NCBI GenBank assembly: GCA_020634575.1
Contig: JACKBM010000033.1
Span: 8,987 to 72,986 of the forward strand
Length of the DNA stretch: 64,000 nt
Direction: 5' to 3'
From: Ardenticatenales bacterium
GTDB lineage: Bacteria; Chloroflexota; Anaerolineae; Promineifilales; Promineifilaceae
Within the stretch, counting starts at the first letter, position 1; every line of letters begins with the position of its first letter. A program made the translations under genes and the position numbers. The notes beneath the pieces are model-generated. The model was not told where the DNA came from and did not search any database. It saw nothing but the letters and a program-made list of their open reading frames with translations. Shown one piece after another: positions 28,052-36,237 of the stretch.

Positions 28052-28972
28052 TCAACCTAACTTCTCGATGACCCTCATCTTGGCACTGCGGCTGCGTGGG
28101 TTGCGGGCGATCTCCTCGTCGGTTGGAATGATCACCTTGCGATTTACGCGGCGGGCAGTGGCCCTGGCGTTGCAGGTGCAAATCGGTTGCGATGGCGGAC
28201 AGATACAATCTGTGCTCCAGTCGCGAAAGAGCTGTTTGACCAGCCGGTCTTCCAATGAATGGAAGCTGATGACCGCCAGGCGGCCTCCGGGCTTGAGCAA
28301 TTCGTGGGCCCCACGCAATCCCTGTGCCAATGAGCCCAACTCATCGTTAACAGCGATACGCAATGCCTGGAAAATGCGGGTGGCCGGATGAATCCGCTCA
28401 CCCCGCTTGCTCTTGCTGGCAATCAGCTCTGCCAGCGCTTTGGTGTCTGTCAGCGGCCGGTTGGCCACGATCAGGCGGGCAAAATATCGACTGCGCCGCT
28501 CTTCACCATAACGCCAGAACAGATCTGCCAGTTCTGCTTCACCTAAATTGTTAATCAAATCCGCCGCCGTCGTCGGCGCCGACGGATCAAACCGCATATC
28601 CAGCGGCCCCGTGAAACGAAAGGAAAACCCTCGCGTCCCATCATCTAATTGTCTTGAAGACAATCCGAGGTCCAGCACAATCCCATCGACGTTGGCAAAG
28701 CCAAAATCGGGAGCCACGGCTCCCATCTCCGCAAAATTCGCCTGCACAAAGGTGACTCGCGCCGCCGCTGCACCCAGCCGCTCGCGGGCAAACTGGATGG
28801 CGCCAGGGTCCCGGTCAAACGCCAACACCCTGCTATCTGGCTCACTAGCCGCCAACAGGGCAGCGGTGTGTCCCCCTGCCCCTAAAGTACCGTCGATATA
28901 CAAACCGCCTGGTCTGGGCTGAAGCTGCTCGATGACTTCATCGAGTAGAACGGTTACATGTTCGTCGGTCAT
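28052..28972 (-). CDS. rsmH: 16S rRNA (cytosine-1402-N4)-methyltransferase RsmH (MraW)
   Basis: It methylates C1402 in the ribosomal P site using SAM. The 306 residues start HVTVLLDEVIEQL, followed by DGTLGAGGHT (SAM motif I), DLGLSSRQLDD, RGFSFRFTGPLDMRFD, the ERIHPATRIFQALRIAVNDEL block and ISFHSLEDRLVKQ, all RsmH signatures. It has the usual second place in the dcw operon, behind mraZ. The start codon is inside a 7-bp tandem repeat (CATCAGC on the plus strand), with no clear Shine-Dalgarno. Confidence 0.95.
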   Translation of the reverse strand: MTDEHVTVLLDEVIEQLQPRPGGLYIDGTLGAGGHTAALLAASEPDSRVLAFDRDPGAIQFARERLGAAAARVTFVQANFAEMGAVAPDFGFANVDGIVLDLGLSSRQLDDGTRGFSFRFTGPLDMRFDPSAPTTAADLINNLGEAELADLFWRYGEERRSRYFARLIVANRPLTDTKALAELIASKSKRGERIHPATRIFQALRIAVNDELGSLAQGLRGAHELLKPGGRLAVISFHSLEDRLVKQLFRDWSTDCICPPSQPICTCNARATARRVNRKVIIPTDEEIARNPRSRSAKMRVIEKLG

Positions 28973-29037
28973 CAGCCATCAGCCATCAGCCATCAGTAGT
29001 CTTGTCAGGTCTACTGACAGCTGACCACTGAGCGCCG
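28970..29037. repeat. 7-bp tandem repeat overlapping the rsmH start, with inverted partner
   Basis: CATCAGC is repeated about 3.9 times at 28970-28996, and the first copy supplies the rsmH ATG. CTACTGACAGCTGACCACTGAG follows in two short blocks (29011-29032) as a partial complement. It is related to the other TTAGC/CAGC intergenic repeats of the dcw cluster. Confidence 0.6.
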
Positions 29038-29041
29038 AATA

Positions 29042-29461
29042 CTAGATACCCAGGTCTTCCCAGGCGCTTTCGTCGCTTTCCATTGAGTCACGGGCGGCTT
29101 CCCAATCCCCGGTGCTCCAGATCTCAATATAATTGTAGTTGCCTACAACCACGACCTCGCTCTCTATCCCGGCAAATTCCCGCAGATAGGGCGGCAGCAG
29201 GATTCGGCCTTGCCGATCCGCTTCCAGGTCGATGGCACCAGAGAAAACACGCCGGCGAAATGCCCGCACACCCTTGTCCGTCATGGGTTTGGCCATCACC
29301 CGCTCAGCCAGGTCGCTAAACTCAGACTGGGGGTAGATAACCAGGTTTCGGTCGAGTCCACGCGTCACCACCAGGCCCTGCGCCAACGCATTCCGGAACT
29401 TCGCCGGAATGGTCAGCCGACCTTTTTCATCTACGGTGTGTGTGTACTCGCCTAAGAACAT
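29042..29461 (-). CDS. mraZ: Transcriptional regulator MraZ
   Basis: MraZ is an AbrB/SpoVT-like DNA-binding protein that controls its own dcw operon. The 139 residues contain the two tandem domains: FLGEYTHTVDEKGRLTIPAKFR (first D-x-K-G-R) and SGAIDLEADRQGRILLPPYLR (second D-x-Q-G-R). The family norm is 140-150 aa. A 26-residue acidic tail follows. Upstream lie a strong promoter (29552-29580) and three TGGG repeats (29517-29540) that match the MraZ operator, supporting autoregulation of the whole cluster. Confidence 0.96.
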   Translation of the reverse strand: MFLGEYTHTVDEKGRLTIPAKFRNALAQGLVVTRGLDRNLVIYPQSEFSDLAERVMAKPMTDKGVRAFRRRVFSGAIDLEADRQGRILLPPYLREFAGIESEVVVVGNYNYIEIWSTGDWEAARDSMESDESAWEDLGI

Positions 29462-29516
29462 CCGTTCTAATTAACCCATTTTAACACAGATTTTCGCCAC
29501 TTTGATGGGCTTTCGA

Positions 29517-29540
29517 CCCATTTTGCCCCACTTTTCCCCA
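29517..29540 (-). promoter_or_regulatory. MraZ operator: three TGGG repeats with exact 10-bp period
   Basis: On the minus strand, TGGG occurs at 29540-29537, 29530-29527 and 29520-29517. Each is separated by 6 nt, i.e. TGGGN-N5 repeats as known for MraZ in E. coli. They lie directly downstream of the -10 box of the mraZ promoter, in the position of a repressor site. Confidence 0.8.
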
Positions 29541-29551
29541 CAATTCACCAA

Positions 29552-29580
29552 AGTATACACCATCGACTTCTTGTTGTGAA
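29552..29580 (-). promoter_or_regulatory. Promoter of the dcw operon (PmraZ)
   Basis: On the minus strand: TTCACA (29575-29580), a 17-bp spacer, TATACT (29552-29557). Both hexamers match 5/6 of the sigma-70 consensus. Predicted transcription start is near 29545, with a UTR of ~85 nt. Confidence 0.8.
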
Positions 29581-29851
29581 GTACTGATTTCGGGGCAAAA
29601 ATGTGCGTCGGGCCGCCCGTGTTATGCGATTTTCTGGGTTAATACGGTAGAAAGATGCTCAGAAAGCTCCTGGAACCGATTGTAAAAGAGCTATTGGTGG
29701 GGGAATGTGGGGCGTTTTTCTGCGGGCTGTCCAAACCTCGTTTTTCCCCACTTCACCCCACCCCTCCGGCGATTCCCGGTATTTCCGGGAACCGCCTCAG
29801 GAGGAGAGGATGGACTACGCAATTTTGGACGGGAATTGCGCATTCTAGGTG
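29581..29851. other. Gene-free stretch between ftsZ2 and the mraZ promoter, with extra TGGG pairs
   Basis: No credible ORF. Two further 10-bp-spaced TGGG pairs are present: plus strand at 29698-29701 and 29708-29711, and minus strand at 29760-29757 and 29750-29747. Short hairpins TTCCCGG/CCGGGAA (near 29775-29795) and CGCAATT/AATTGCG (near 29817-29840) are also seen. The TGGG pairs might be distal MraZ sites. Confidence 0.4.
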
Positions 29852-29886
29852 GGGTTCCGCTGCCCCCTTGTTGTGCAGCGGAACCC
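29852..29886 (-). terminator. Hairpin after ftsZ2
   Basis: A perfect 12-bp stem GGGTTCCGCTGC / GCAGCGGAACCC with an 11-nt loop begins 12 bp past the ftsZ2 stop. It has no U tract, but the position suggests it separates ftsZ2 from the mraZ transcript. Confidence 0.6.
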
Positions 29887-29897
29887 ATAGTCGGCCT

Positions 29898-31103
29898 TTA
29901 CGCCTCTTGCCGTCGCCGCAAAAATGCCGGGATATCCAGATTATTGGGCGAGAAACGGCGCATCTGGGGCCGCTCTTCCGGTTCCTGGGCGACCAGGACC
30001 GGCTTGGCCGGCGCACTGGGCCGTACGGGGCGTTCGAGCCGTTCCGGCTCTTCTTCCGCCATGGTGACAACCACGGGGTCCGGGTTGCTGCGCCAGGCAG
30101 GTCGGGCAGCCGGCTCATTCACTTCAGGGGTCAGGATAGCGCGTGGCGTCTCCGCCCGCTCAAAACCGGTGGCGATAACCGTCACCCGCATCTCATCACC
30201 CATCGTCTCGTCGATAACGGCGCCGAAGATCATGTTGGAATCGGGGTGGGCCGTCTCGCGGATGATGGCGGCTGCCTCGTTCACATCGGACAGGCTCATC
30301 TGCGGGCCGCCGGTTACATTAAAGAGAATGCCGTGGGCGCCATCCATGCGGACGTCGAGCAGCCGGTTGTTCAGGGCGGCTTCAGCAGCAATACGCGCCT
30401 TGTCTTCACCCTTGCCGTGACCCATCGCCATCAGGGCCGCGCCACCTTCGGTCATCACGGCCTGTACGTCGGCGAAGTCCAGGTTGATGAGGCCGGGCAC
30501 CGTGATCAATTCGCTGATGCCTTTGACCGCCTGTAACAGGACTTCGTCCGCCAACCGGAAAGATTCCAGCAGGCTCATCCGCTTGTCAGACAGCTCCAGC
30601 AGCCGGTCATTGGGGATGACGATGAGGGTATCAACCTGCTCTTTGAGCTTTTCGATACCGAATTCGGCTGATTTGGTACGCCGTGTTCCTTCAAAGGTAA
30701 AGGGGCGGGTGACCACGCCAATCGTCAGGGCACCCTGCTCTTTGGCGATGCGGGCCACAACCGGGGCGGCGCCGGTGCCGGTCCCACCGCCCATACCGGC
30801 GGTGACAAAGACCATGTCCGAACCCTCAATAACGGAGCGGATATCGTTGAGGGATTCCTCAGCCGACCGTTCCCCTTGACTGGGGTTGCCACCCGAGCCA
30901 AGGCCACGGGTCTGCTTGTCCCCAATGCGAAGGTGCGTGGGGGCACTTGATAAGAGTAACGCCTGGGCGTCTGTGTTGACGGCAATAAAATCGATGCCCG
31001 GGACTGCTTCTTCAATCATGCGATTGACGGCATTGTTTCCACCGCCGCCGACGCCGACGACACGGATACGGGCAAAGTTCTCAAGCTCTGGTACTCGCTG
31101 CAT
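29898..31103 (-). CDS. ftsZ: Cell division protein FtsZ, copy 2 (upstream of mraZ)
   Basis: The start at 31103 is set by GAAGGAG 5 nt upstream; the long open frame above it has no family resemblance. The 401-residue protein has [19 protein letters not shown] (~103-109), NDRLLEL, the T7 loop NLDFADV (~207), a Pro/Glu-rich linker (~320-385) longer than that of copy 1, and the C-terminal peptide IPAFLRRRQ. The core is clearly paralogous to copy 1 (identical [16 protein letters not shown] block), but the linkers differ. It is a separate transcription unit on the same strand, 436 bp before mraZ. Both copies look fully functional as GTPases. Confidence 0.95.
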   Translation of the reverse strand: MQRVPELENFARIRVVGVGGGGNNAVNRMIEEAVPGIDFIAVNTDAQALLLSSAPTHLRIGDKQTRGLGSGGNPSQGERSAEESLNDIRSVIEGSDMVFVTAGMGGGTGTGAAPVVARIAKEQGALTIGVVTRPFTFEGTRRTKSAEFGIEKLKEQVDTLIVIPNDRLLELSDKRMSLLESFRLADEVLLQAVKGISELITVPGLINLDFADVQAVMTEGGAALMAMGHGKGEDKARIAAEAALNNRLLDVRMDGAHGILFNVTGGPQMSLSDVNEAAAIIRETAHPDSNMIFGAVIDETMGDEMRVTVIATGFERAETPRAILTPEVNEPAARPAWRSNPDPVVVTMAEEEPERLERPVRPSAPAKPVLVAQEPEERPQMRRFSPNNLDIPAFLRRRQEA

Positions 31104-31647
31104 GATATCTCCTTCCGAAACTTCGTTTGGGCAGCCTGAAGCAAGCCAAACAGTCTGGGCTTCGATTAGTGCGCTTCCCGATTCGTCCGACAGGTAGCCG
31201 AAACGAACACGCAAAACGCTACAGCAATGGCCTTGAGTCCTTGGTCCTGGCGTTTCAGAGAAAACTACGCAGTTTGATCCCGTCAGCTTGGCTTGGGTCA
31301 AAACGGAGGATTTCTGGCAGAGAGATCGTTCGCAAGAATGATCAACTGGCATGAAACCGTTTGCTTCATCCCATTTGGTTATTCCGACATATTGGTTGGC
31401 GTATTGGGAGCGAACCAACGCAACTGTGCTGATAACCAAGGCGCGTCTCGTACGAAAATCGCCTATTCCTGAGACTTTGGAGCACGCTGTATTCAGTTGT
31501 GGGTACTACTAAAAGATACAATCTCAAATCTACCGAAAAGCCCGGCCCATGTCTACGCAAAACTGTGTGACTTTGGTACTAATCAAGCAATCGAGGGCTG
31601 TTTTTTATATGGTACGCTGGTCCGTGGGACCGGAACAGGTGTGCGAA
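31104..31647. other. 544-bp spacer upstream of ftsZ2, no gene seen
   Basis: The stretch should hold the ftsZ2 promoter, but I find no convincing -35/-10 pair. The frame is open upstream of ftsZ2 to 31439, yet its translation has no family features and no ribosome site. Base composition is lower in GC than the neighbouring genes. No tRNA or known RNA motif was recognised. Confidence 0.5.
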
Positions 31648-32664
31648 TCAGACGGCTTTTGTGGTGAATTTCAGGGCTGGCGCCCCATTTTGGCCCGATT
31701 CAGGCAAGGCGTCAAATAGGGTCCGAATGTGGCGCTGGATGCGGGCCCGATCGCGGGGGCCGCTGATGTGGCTATGGTTGGGCAGCGTGAGAACCGGCCG
31801 GTCCCCATACACGCCCCGATGATGCTCATAACCAAAAAAGAGATCCGCCTCTGCCAAAACCGGAAAAATAGAATCGTCCTCGGGCAGCAGACACAGTTCG
31901 CTGAAATCCAGACGGGCCCGTAGTTCAGCCGGGTCTATCGTGAGCGTCCGCCCAAAGCGGGCCGCCTGGTCCAGCAACACCTGGGCCATATCTGGCGAGG
32001 CACAGACCGGCACAACCGCCGCCGCCCCACCGTAATAGCCCTGATGCAGCAACGTGATAATGCCCCCCAGGCTCAACCCTACCGTCAGTAACGGTGCCGG
32101 GGGCAGCGCCTGCCGCAAGGCCTCCATGATGACAACTGAGCCGGCCAGCATCTGGTGCAAATGAGCCAGGCTGCTGAAACCTGTCTGAATGGGATCGCGC
32201 ATCCGCCAGTGGAATGGGGCCTGCAGGGAGATGATATGGGCCTCACCTGTGAGAATCGGACGGACAAAATAGCGGCCCACAAAATCAAAGGGGCGCTGGC
32301 CCAGGCCATGGTGGCAAAAGATGATGGGGGCATCCGACCGCTGCGCCGGTGTGAGCTTGAGGCGGCTGCTGACCAGCCCCAGCGGCGTGCGCAAGGTGAC
32401 GGGGATGTGGTGATCGGCCGGTGTCGCCAGCAAATTCGCCCACTGCCGCCCTTCCAGACCAAAACGGACCTCACTGGCTTCAAGATAGTAGTCCAGTGGC
32501 TCTGCCTCGGCATAGCTGGCTTCAAAGCTATCGGGCAACCCCAGTTCCATCGCTTTGAGCACCATATGATCCATTGCCTGAAAGAATTTTGTGCGCATCC
32601 TTTCTTTTATACCCCAACTCCGGAGGCCAACCGGTAACCGCCGGCTCGCAAATTCACGAGTCAC
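31648..32664 (-). CDS. Alpha/beta hydrolase-fold protein
   Basis: Up to 338 residues; the longest start is a GTG at 32664, with an internal ATG at 32598 also possible, and neither has a good ribosome site. The middle holds HHGLGQRPFDFVG (an HG-type oxyanion segment) and VGLSLGG, a G-x-S-x-G-G nucleophile elbow. The C-terminal NHSHISG supplies a plausible catalytic His. No signal peptide is seen, so it is a cytoplasmic esterase-like enzyme of unknown substrate. It is transcribed divergently from the glycosidase-like gene at 32791. Confidence 0.7.
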   Translation of the reverse strand: MTREFASRRLPVGLRSWGIKERMRTKFFQAMDHMVLKAMELGLPDSFEASYAEAEPLDYYLEASEVRFGLEGRQWANLLATPADHHIPVTLRTPLGLVSSRLKLTPAQRSDAPIIFCHHGLGQRPFDFVGRYFVRPILTGEAHIISLQAPFHWRMRDPIQTGFSSLAHLHQMLAGSVVIMEALRQALPPAPLLTVGLSLGGIITLLHQGYYGGAAAVVPVCASPDMAQVLLDQAARFGRTLTIDPAELRARLDFSELCLLPEDDSIFPVLAEADLFFGYEHHRGVYGDRPVLTLPNHSHISGPRDRARIQRHIRTLFDALPESGQNGAPALKFTTKAV

Positions 32665-32790
32665 TCATTTATCAGCGCCCCTAACTCAGGTACAATAAGC
32701 AGCGCCGAGCGGTGGAATCCGGTAATCACCGCCAGATGCCTGACCGCCTCGCCCGGCCCGGCCCGAAGTAGCTTACCCCAGGAATGATGC

Positions 32791-34350
32791 ATGAATTCAC
32801 GCTTTCGACCCGATCTTAGAATCCCAGCGATTGCCCTGTCTGGCGCCACTCTCTACATCATCATCTACGTTGCCCTGCAACTCCTTCATCCCCCGGCGGT
32901 CCACCCCGCCGTCGCCGCTGATGAGCAGATCGGTAACACCACCTGCAGAGTTGGCGTGTCGTTAGGTAACACCGACGCTGCCGCCCAGATTTCCTGGATT
33001 CCTTTCTTCAAGGTGGGCTGGTATATCACCTTCGCGACCGCATCCAGCAACGTGCCCAGCAATGTGGAGTTTGTGCCCCTGATCGGCGTCTATCAGATGA
33101 TGGATGGCGACATCCGCCTGCCAGATTACACGACCAGCATCGCACTAACGGATGCAGGCCTGGGCGCCCGCATCGCCGCCAACCCGGGCGCCCTCTGGAT
33201 TGTCGGCAACGAGGTTGACCGTCTTGAACAGGGGGACATCGAGCCCCAGATTTACGCCATCGCCTACCATGACATTTATGAGTTCATCAAGGAGCGAGAC
33301 CCCTCAGCCCAGGTGGCTGTCTCAGGGCTGGTAGAGGTAACGCCAGGCCGGCTGCAATACCTGGATATGGTGTGGGACGCCTACCGGGAGGCATTCAACC
33401 GCCCTATGCCGGTTGATGTCTGGACGATGCATCTCTACATCTTGCCTGAAGTGGATGTGAACGGCGAACCCAACTTCATCGCCAGTGTCGCCATCGGTAC
33501 AGATCCGGCCCTGGGCAAGCGGGAAAGTGGCGGCAGCCCAATTCCCTGCCCGCAGGACAACGTCTACTGTTACGCTGAGCATGATGACATCAACATCTTC
33601 GCTCAGCAGGTCGAAGCGATGCGGGGTTGGATGGCGGATCACAATTATCAGCGCCAACCGCTGCTCATTACCGAGTATTCGATTCTGTGGCCTTACCGTA
33701 TTGATCCCAACAGTTGTTTCCTGATGGATGAATATGGCAACTGCTTCACCCCGGACCGGATTTCAAATTGGGTCGTCGAAACATTCGCCTATCTGAAAGA
33801 TGCCAAAGATCCGCTCATTGGCAATCCTCTGGACGATGATCGGCTCGTTCAGCAATGGATGTGGTATTCGCTCAACACTAGATTGGCCGGTGATTCCAGT
33901 GACCTGCTGAACGAAGAGTTCACGGGCCTGACTCAAGTCGGCGAAGTCTTTCGTCAGGAAGTGGCCAATGTGCCTCTCTACGTCAACCTCGCTCCGGAAA
34001 GCCCGGCCCATACCGCGACGAACAGCAACGGTGACGCGACCCTGAGCGTGCGCATCTACAACAACGGCTCAACCACAACCGACAAACCATTTGAAGTCTC
34101 TTTCTATCGGGATGCGTTTTTAACAGATCTGATTGGTTCGGTGACGGTGCCGCCGGTTGCCGGCTGTGTGCGGGAGCAGTTGACGGCGACCGTGGTCTGG
34201 GAAGATGTACCGGCCGGTCTACACAATTATTGGGTCGCCATCGACAGCTTCAACAAAATCCCGGAAAGCAATGAGGTGGATAACGTCACAACCGGCGCCG
34301 TCCTGGCTGACCCGGTCAGCACCATGTACCTGCCCATCTCGTTGCGCTAG
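32791..34350 (+). CDS. Secreted glycoside-hydrolase-like protein with C-terminal CARDB domain
   Basis: 519 residues with an N-terminal signal anchor (~13-32). The body looks like a TIM-barrel glycosidase of the clan-A type. WIVGNEVDR provides the N-E acid/base motif after strand 4, and LLITEYS places a candidate nucleophile Glu at the end of strand 7. These assignments are by motif only; the GH family cannot be named. The C-terminal ~115 residues form a CARDB-like Ig domain (YNNGSTTTDKPFEVSFY, N-x-V-D-N-V-T). The very end, TMYLPISLR, matches the YLP-plus-basic tail common on secreted Chloroflexota proteins, perhaps a sorting signal. Confidence 0.65.
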   Translation: MNSRFRPDLRIPAIALSGATLYIIIYVALQLLHPPAVHPAVAADEQIGNTTCRVGVSLGNTDAAAQISWIPFFKVGWYITFATASSNVPSNVEFVPLIGVYQMMDGDIRLPDYTTSIALTDAGLGARIAANPGALWIVGNEVDRLEQGDIEPQIYAIAYHDIYEFIKERDPSAQVAVSGLVEVTPGRLQYLDMVWDAYREAFNRPMPVDVWTMHLYILPEVDVNGEPNFIASVAIGTDPALGKRESGGSPIPCPQDNVYCYAEHDDINIFAQQVEAMRGWMADHNYQRQPLLITEYSILWPYRIDPNSCFLMDEYGNCFTPDRISNWVVETFAYLKDAKDPLIGNPLDDDRLVQQWMWYSLNTRLAGDSSDLLNEEFTGLTQVGEVFRQEVANVPLYVNLAPESPAHTATNSNGDATLSVRIYNNGSTTTDKPFEVSFYRDAFLTDLIGSVTVPPVAGCVREQLTATVVWEDVPAGLHNYWVAIDSFNKIPESNEVDNVTTGAVLADPVSTMYLPISLR

Positions 34351-34357
34351 GATTGCT

Positions 34358-35266
34358 CTAGCCCAGCGCTACCAGGACCAGCCCGGCAAAGATGATGCCG
34401 ATCCCCCAAAAACGGGTCGGCAGGCGCGGTTCGCCCTGAATCGTCATCCCCAACAGGGCGCCCAGCGGGATGCTGAGCTGCCGAAAGGCAGCGACGTAGC
34501 TGACGTTGCTGGCCCAATTCATCGCCAGCAGCACCAGCCCATAGGTCGTCACCATGATGACCCCGGTCAGGGCAGCCCGCGAGCGATCGCGCCGCAGCGA
34601 TTGATGGAAATGCGGGCGTTCAACCGGCCGGATCAACAGATACGCGCCCATCATCAAGGCAATACTCCACTCCTGCAGCGAGACAAACAGCAGCGTACGC
34701 GCCCCGGTCGCCAGGCCCAGGTCAGCCAGGCTGCCAAGCTGGCGCAGGGCGGCATCGTCGATGATGGTGTAGCCGGTGGTGCCCAGGGCGGCGATCAGGG
34801 CAAACAGGGTGCAGAGCGTCAGGTAGGCGCGCCCATTGATCTGGCGGAAGCCGGGCAAGGGCAGGATGAGGCAGCCCAACGCCACCAAAATCATCCCGGA
34901 CAATCCCGGACCACTGATGCGCTCGCCCTGGCCCAGCCAGAGCGTCAACGGCGCGACCAGCAAAACAGGCAAGGCCCGCAGCAGCGGGTATGCCAGCGAC
35001 ATATCACCGGTCCGGTAGGCGTGGGCCAGACCAATAAAGTAGATGGCCTGGCAGATGCCGGTCGCCAGAATGAGGAGCCAGAAACCGGCCGGCAACCCCG
35101 GCAGCACCGCCCGCTGCCACCAGATATAGGGAAGTAACAGCAACGCCCCCCAGCCATTAGCCAGAAAAAAGAAGACCGGCGTCGGGCTACTGCGCTTACC
35201 CAGGAGGTTCCAGGTTGCATGCCCAAAAGCGGAGATGGTGACCAGCAAGGCAGCCGCAGGCGTCAT
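34358..35266 (-). CDS. DMT-superfamily (EamA-like) membrane transporter
   Basis: The start at 35266 is preferred (MTPAAALLVTISAFGHATWNLLGKRS), with GAGGA ~9 nt upstream; the longer frame runs into the 19-bp tandem repeat. The 302 residues have ten hydrophobic segments in two EamA-like halves, with the typical H-A-x-W-N-x-x-x-K start and an AxRxLSIPLGALLG-type motif late in the second half. The substrate is unknown; relatives export amino acids or metabolites. It converges on the glycosidase gene (7 bp between stops) and is divergent from the TrpF-like/PfkB operon across the repeat array. Confidence 0.8.
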   Translation of the reverse strand: MTPAAALLVTISAFGHATWNLLGKRSSPTPVFFFLANGWGALLLLPYIWWQRAVLPGLPAGFWLLILATGICQAIYFIGLAHAYRTGDMSLAYPLLRALPVLLVAPLTLWLGQGERISGPGLSGMILVALGCLILPLPGFRQINGRAYLTLCTLFALIAALGTTGYTIIDDAALRQLGSLADLGLATGARTLLFVSLQEWSIALMMGAYLLIRPVERPHFHQSLRRDRSRAALTGVIMVTTYGLVLLAMNWASNVSYVAAFRQLSIPLGALLGMTIQGEPRLPTRFWGIGIIFAGLVLVALG

Positions 35267-35339
35267 GGCAAAATCCTCATCAAGCGGCTGGCAGACCAGC
35301 CAGCCCCAGATTTTACCACCGACCCCGGCGAGGGGTACC

Positions 35340-35482
35340 GGACCCGTCGGGTGGCGGACCCGTCGGGTTGGTGGGGACCCGTCGGGTTGGTGGGGACCCG
35401 TCGGGTTGGTGGGCACCCGTCGGGTTGGTGGGCACCCGTCGGGTTGGTGGGCACCCGTCGGGTTGGTGGGGACCCGTCGCGC
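35340..35482. repeat. 19-bp tandem array of the ACCCGTCGGGT palindrome unit
   Basis: Six full units GGACCCGTCGGGTTGGTGG (second base G or C) run from 35356 to 35469, with a truncated unit at each end. Each unit contains the near-palindrome ACCCGTCGGGT. The array fills the divergent promoter region between the DMT transporter and the TrpF-like/PfkB operon and abuts TATAAT at 35483. The same motif occurs as an inverted pair at 52955-53018 and 55895-55927. Confidence 0.95.
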
Positions 35483-35488
35483 TATAAT
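35483..35488 (+). promoter_or_regulatory. -10 box (TATAAT) of the TrpF-like/PfkB operon
   Basis: A perfect TATAAT directly follows the last partial repeat unit (CGCGCTATAAT). No TTGACA-like -35 is present; the -35 position lies within the repeat array. The alr/SDR element has the similar CGCGCTAGAAT at the same place relative to its palindrome. Confidence 0.55.
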
Positions 35489-35568
35489 CAGGACCTATTG
35501 GTGACATAGGACACTTGAACCGCCGGTCCGGACCGCCAAAATAGGGGGATACAGCAAAGGAGCAATTC

Positions 35569-36237
35569 GTGAAGACCCAGATTTACACCATGCAAACTGT
35601 CGCCGAAGCAGAAGCGGTTGTCGCCGCCGGGGTAGACCACATTGGCCTGACGCCAGCTAACCACGGGCTGCCCGGCGAGATTGACTTCGCCACCGCCCGC
35701 CAGATCCGCGATACCCTCCACGGGAAAGCGACCATCGTCGCCCTCTCCGTCGATGAAGAATTGGCCCCGATCCAGGCTATGGTCGCCGCCGTACAGCCGG
35801 ATATCCTCCACCTTTGCGGCCTGGAGGACAGCCTGCCGCCAGAGGCAGTCGCCGAACTGCGCGCCTTGCTGCCTGGCCTGCCGATCATGCAAGCCATCTC
35901 CGTCAGCGGGCCTGGCGCCGTTGACGCCGCCCTGGCCTATGAGCCGGTCGCCGAATACATCATCCTGGATACCCAGGCGCCGGACATCGCCGGCATCGGT
36001 GCCTCCGGCGTCACTCATGACTGGAACATCAGCCGAGAGATTGTGCGGCGCGTCAAAATCCCGGTCATCCTGGCCGGCGGCCTCTCGCCGGACAATGTGG
36101 CCGCAGCAATTGCCCAGGTCCAGCCCTGGGCCGTGGATTCCCTGACCCACACCAATGAGCGGCTGCCTGGCGGCGGCTTCCGCAAGGATCTGGAGAAGGT
36201 GCGGCAGTTTGTGGCCGCGGCCCGAGGAGCTGCCTGA
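35569..36237 (+). CDS. TrpF-like (phosphoribosylanthranilate isomerase superfamily) barrel lacking the catalytic Cys
   Basis: GTG start with AAGGAG seven nt upstream; 222 residues. The barrel pattern of TrpF is visible: GVDHIGL (G-x-D-x-x-G), LHLCGLED in place of QLHG-x-E, ILDTQ (D134, the position of the TrpF general acid), DWNISREI, and the phosphate-binding ILAGGLSPDNVAAAI. The N-terminal KxCG motif, which carries the general-base Cys of TrpF, is replaced by TQIYTMQT, and the GVDVSSGVE block by AVDSLTHTNE. It is therefore probably not a tryptophan enzyme but a related sugar-phosphate isomerase or binder. The stop abuts the PfkB start directly, so the two proteins likely act in one pathway. 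Confidence 0.75.
   Translation: MKTQIYTMQTVAEAEAVVAAGVDHIGLTPANHGLPGEIDFATARQIRDTLHGKATIVALSVDEELAPIQAMVAAVQPDILHLCGLEDSLPPEAVAELRALLPGLPIMQAISVSGPGAVDAALAYEPVAEYIILDTQAPDIAGIGASGVTHDWNISREIVRRVKIPVILAGGLSPDNVAAAIAQVQPWAVDSLTHTNERLPGGGFRKDLEKVRQFVAAARGAA

Noticed and set aside
31104..31439. N-terminal extension of FtsZ2
   Set aside because: A good ribosome site precedes the ATG at 31103, and the upstream translation has no resemblance to FtsZ or any family.
35340..35482. CRISPR array
   Set aside because: Units of 19 bp are contiguous without unique spacers, and there are no cas genes; it is a simple tandem repeat.
35569..36237. Genuine tryptophan-pathway trpF
   Set aside because: The catalytic Cys motif is missing and no trp genes flank it.
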